Shown one piece after another: positions 13,117 to 13,657 of a stretch of 13,657 nucleotides of DNA. Source of the stretch: CAMDWQ01 sp964543965 (lineage in GTDB: Bacteria; Omnitrophota; Gorgyraeia; 2-02-FULL-51-18); the NCBI GenBank assembly GCA_964543965.1, contig CAZJAX010000048.1, positions 1 to 13,657 on the forward strand. The letters run 5' to 3'. Made by a program: the position numbers and the translations under genes. The notes under the pieces are model-generated. The model made no database searches, was not told the DNA's origin, and saw nothing but the letters and a program-made list of their open reading frames with translations. How positions within the stretch are numbered: the stretch's first letter is position 1; every line of letters begins with the position of its first letter.

Positions 13117-13352
13117 CCGAACAGGCCGCGCACGAACATCCAGATCAAAAAGATCGCGATGACCGGAAGGATGACGTAAACGAAAAAAAACAGGATCAGA
13201 AAAAAGACGCCGGCCGCGATGAGCGCTCCGGCCGCCCGCGCAAGAAAGCTCTCCGGGGCTGTGCGCGTGACCGAGGTGCGGCGCGCGTACGTGTAACGCA
13301 GCTCGCCTTCGTCCGGCTTTTCAGGTTTTAGGTCAATGATCTCCTGCGCCAT
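13107..13352 (-). CDS. Small membrane protein of unknown function (81 residues)
   Basis: A polar, charged N-terminal half (1-37) is followed by about 36 very hydrophobic residues (40-75), enough for one long or two short membrane segments, and a short basic tail (RGLFGRR). There is no signal peptidase site and I recognise no family. The ATG at 13352 lies 7 nt after the aconitase stop, with AAGGGATGAG just upstream as a possible ribosome binding site, so it is probably cotranscribed with aconitase. A weak terminator overlaps its stop. It is real as judged by operon position and composition; no function can be proposed. Confidence 0.7.
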   Translation of the reverse strand: MAQEIIDLKPEKPDEGELRYTYARRTSVTRTAPESFLARAAGALIAAGVFFLILFFFVYVILPVIAIFLIWMFVRGLFGRR

Positions 13353-13359
13353 GCCCGTC

Positions 13360-13657
13360 TCATCCCTTCATCAGATTGAGCGCGCTGCCTGCTCTGAACC
13401 AGGCGACCTGCTCCTGCGTGAACGAGTGCACGAGCTCGGCCGAATCTTTCGAGCCGTCGGCGTGCGTGATGGTGAGCTTGAGGCTTTTTCCCGGAGCAAG
13501 CTCCGCCAGACCCGAGATGGAGACGCGGTCATTCTCGCGGATCTTGTCGTAGTCCGCGGGATTCGCGAAGCGCGCGGCGAGCACGCCCTGCTTCTTCAGG
13601 TTGGTCTCATGGATGCGCGCGAAGCTCTTCGCGACGACGGCCTTGGCGCCCAAGAGG
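13360..13657 (-). CDS. Aconitate hydratase, C-terminal fragment, cut by window edge
   Basis: The last 98 or so residues of an aconitase; the frame is open to the right edge, so the 5' part lies outside. The fragment holds LGAKAVVAKSFARIHETNLK (the S-F-A-R-I-H motif with the substrate-binding Arg, followed by the conserved Asn), a DYDKIRENDRVSI-like swivel-domain segment, and the end EQVAWFRAGSALNLMKG. W-F-R-A-G-S-A-L-N at the end is characteristic of the mitochondrial-type aconitases rather than of AcnB or isopropylmalate isomerase. The enzyme isomerises citrate and isocitrate in the TCA cycle with a [4Fe-4S] cluster, whose Cys ligands are in the missing part. The stop is 7 nt before the next gene. 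Confidence 0.93.
   Translation of the reverse strand, partial: LLGAKAVVAKSFARIHETNLKKQGVLAARFANPADYDKIRENDRVSISGLAELAPGKSLKLTITHADGSKDSAELVHSFTQEQVAWFRAGSALNLMKG

Overview
All genes recognised in this 13.7 kb window lie on the minus strand, so transcription runs from high to low coordinates. The content is mostly chromosomal housekeeping. I see no mobile element, CRISPR array, tRNA or rRNA. A signal-peptide OmpA/LysM protein and a lipobox protein indicate a two-membrane (Gram-negative-type) bacterium. Coding DNA is moderately GC-rich, and clear AGGAGG Shine-Dalgarno sites precede several genes. A bacterial deoxyhypusine-synthase-like protein, a mitochondrial-type aconitase and a Trp-rich OmpA/LysM protein suggest an uncultured lineage of the Omnitrophota/Elusimicrobiota kind. 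That placement is inference from family resemblance and is of low confidence.

Layout in order of transcription (right to left): (1) the 3' end of an aconitase gene followed by an 81-residue membrane protein, closed by a weak hairpin. (2) A promoter at 13063-13092, then a deoxyhypusine-synthase-like gene, an RluA-type pseudouridine synthase, a LOG-family nucleotide hydrolase, a 92-nt gap with two adjacent palindromes, an OmpA/LysM envelope protein, a Bax-inhibitor-1-like membrane protein and phosphoglycerate mutase. (3) An AT-rich intergenic region (7567-7702) with a very good sigma-70-type promoter and inverted repeats, driving a single 'conserved TM helix' channel-like gene that ends in a strong intrinsic terminator (6827-6863). 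(4) A tightly packed eight-gene run: coiled-coil lipoprotein, pabB, pabC, purH, a DUF378 protein, a one-TM coiled-coil protein, folC and the start of mnmE, which runs off the left edge.

The fourth unit is the most coherent biologically. PabB and PabC make the p-aminobenzoate part of folate. FolC adds glutamate to folates. PurH consumes 10-formyl-tetrahydrofolate in purine synthesis. MnmE uses 5,10-methylene-tetrahydrofolate to modify tRNA wobble uridines. These genes overlap or nearly abut (17, 95, 14 and 4 nt overlaps; 2, 14 and 16 nt gaps), which suggests translational coupling. Three cell-envelope-type genes of unknown role are interleaved with them.

Points worth a second look: a pabC with no plausible stand-alone N-terminus that overlaps pabB in the +1 frame; a PabB with Ala where E. 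coli PabB has its catalytic Lys; a Bax-inhibitor-like protein lacking both Asp of the pH-sensing pair; a bacterial deoxyhypusine-synthase-like enzyme with an altered active-site segment; and a possible leaderless start for the folate operon. I found no clear evidence of an entirely new multi-gene system.
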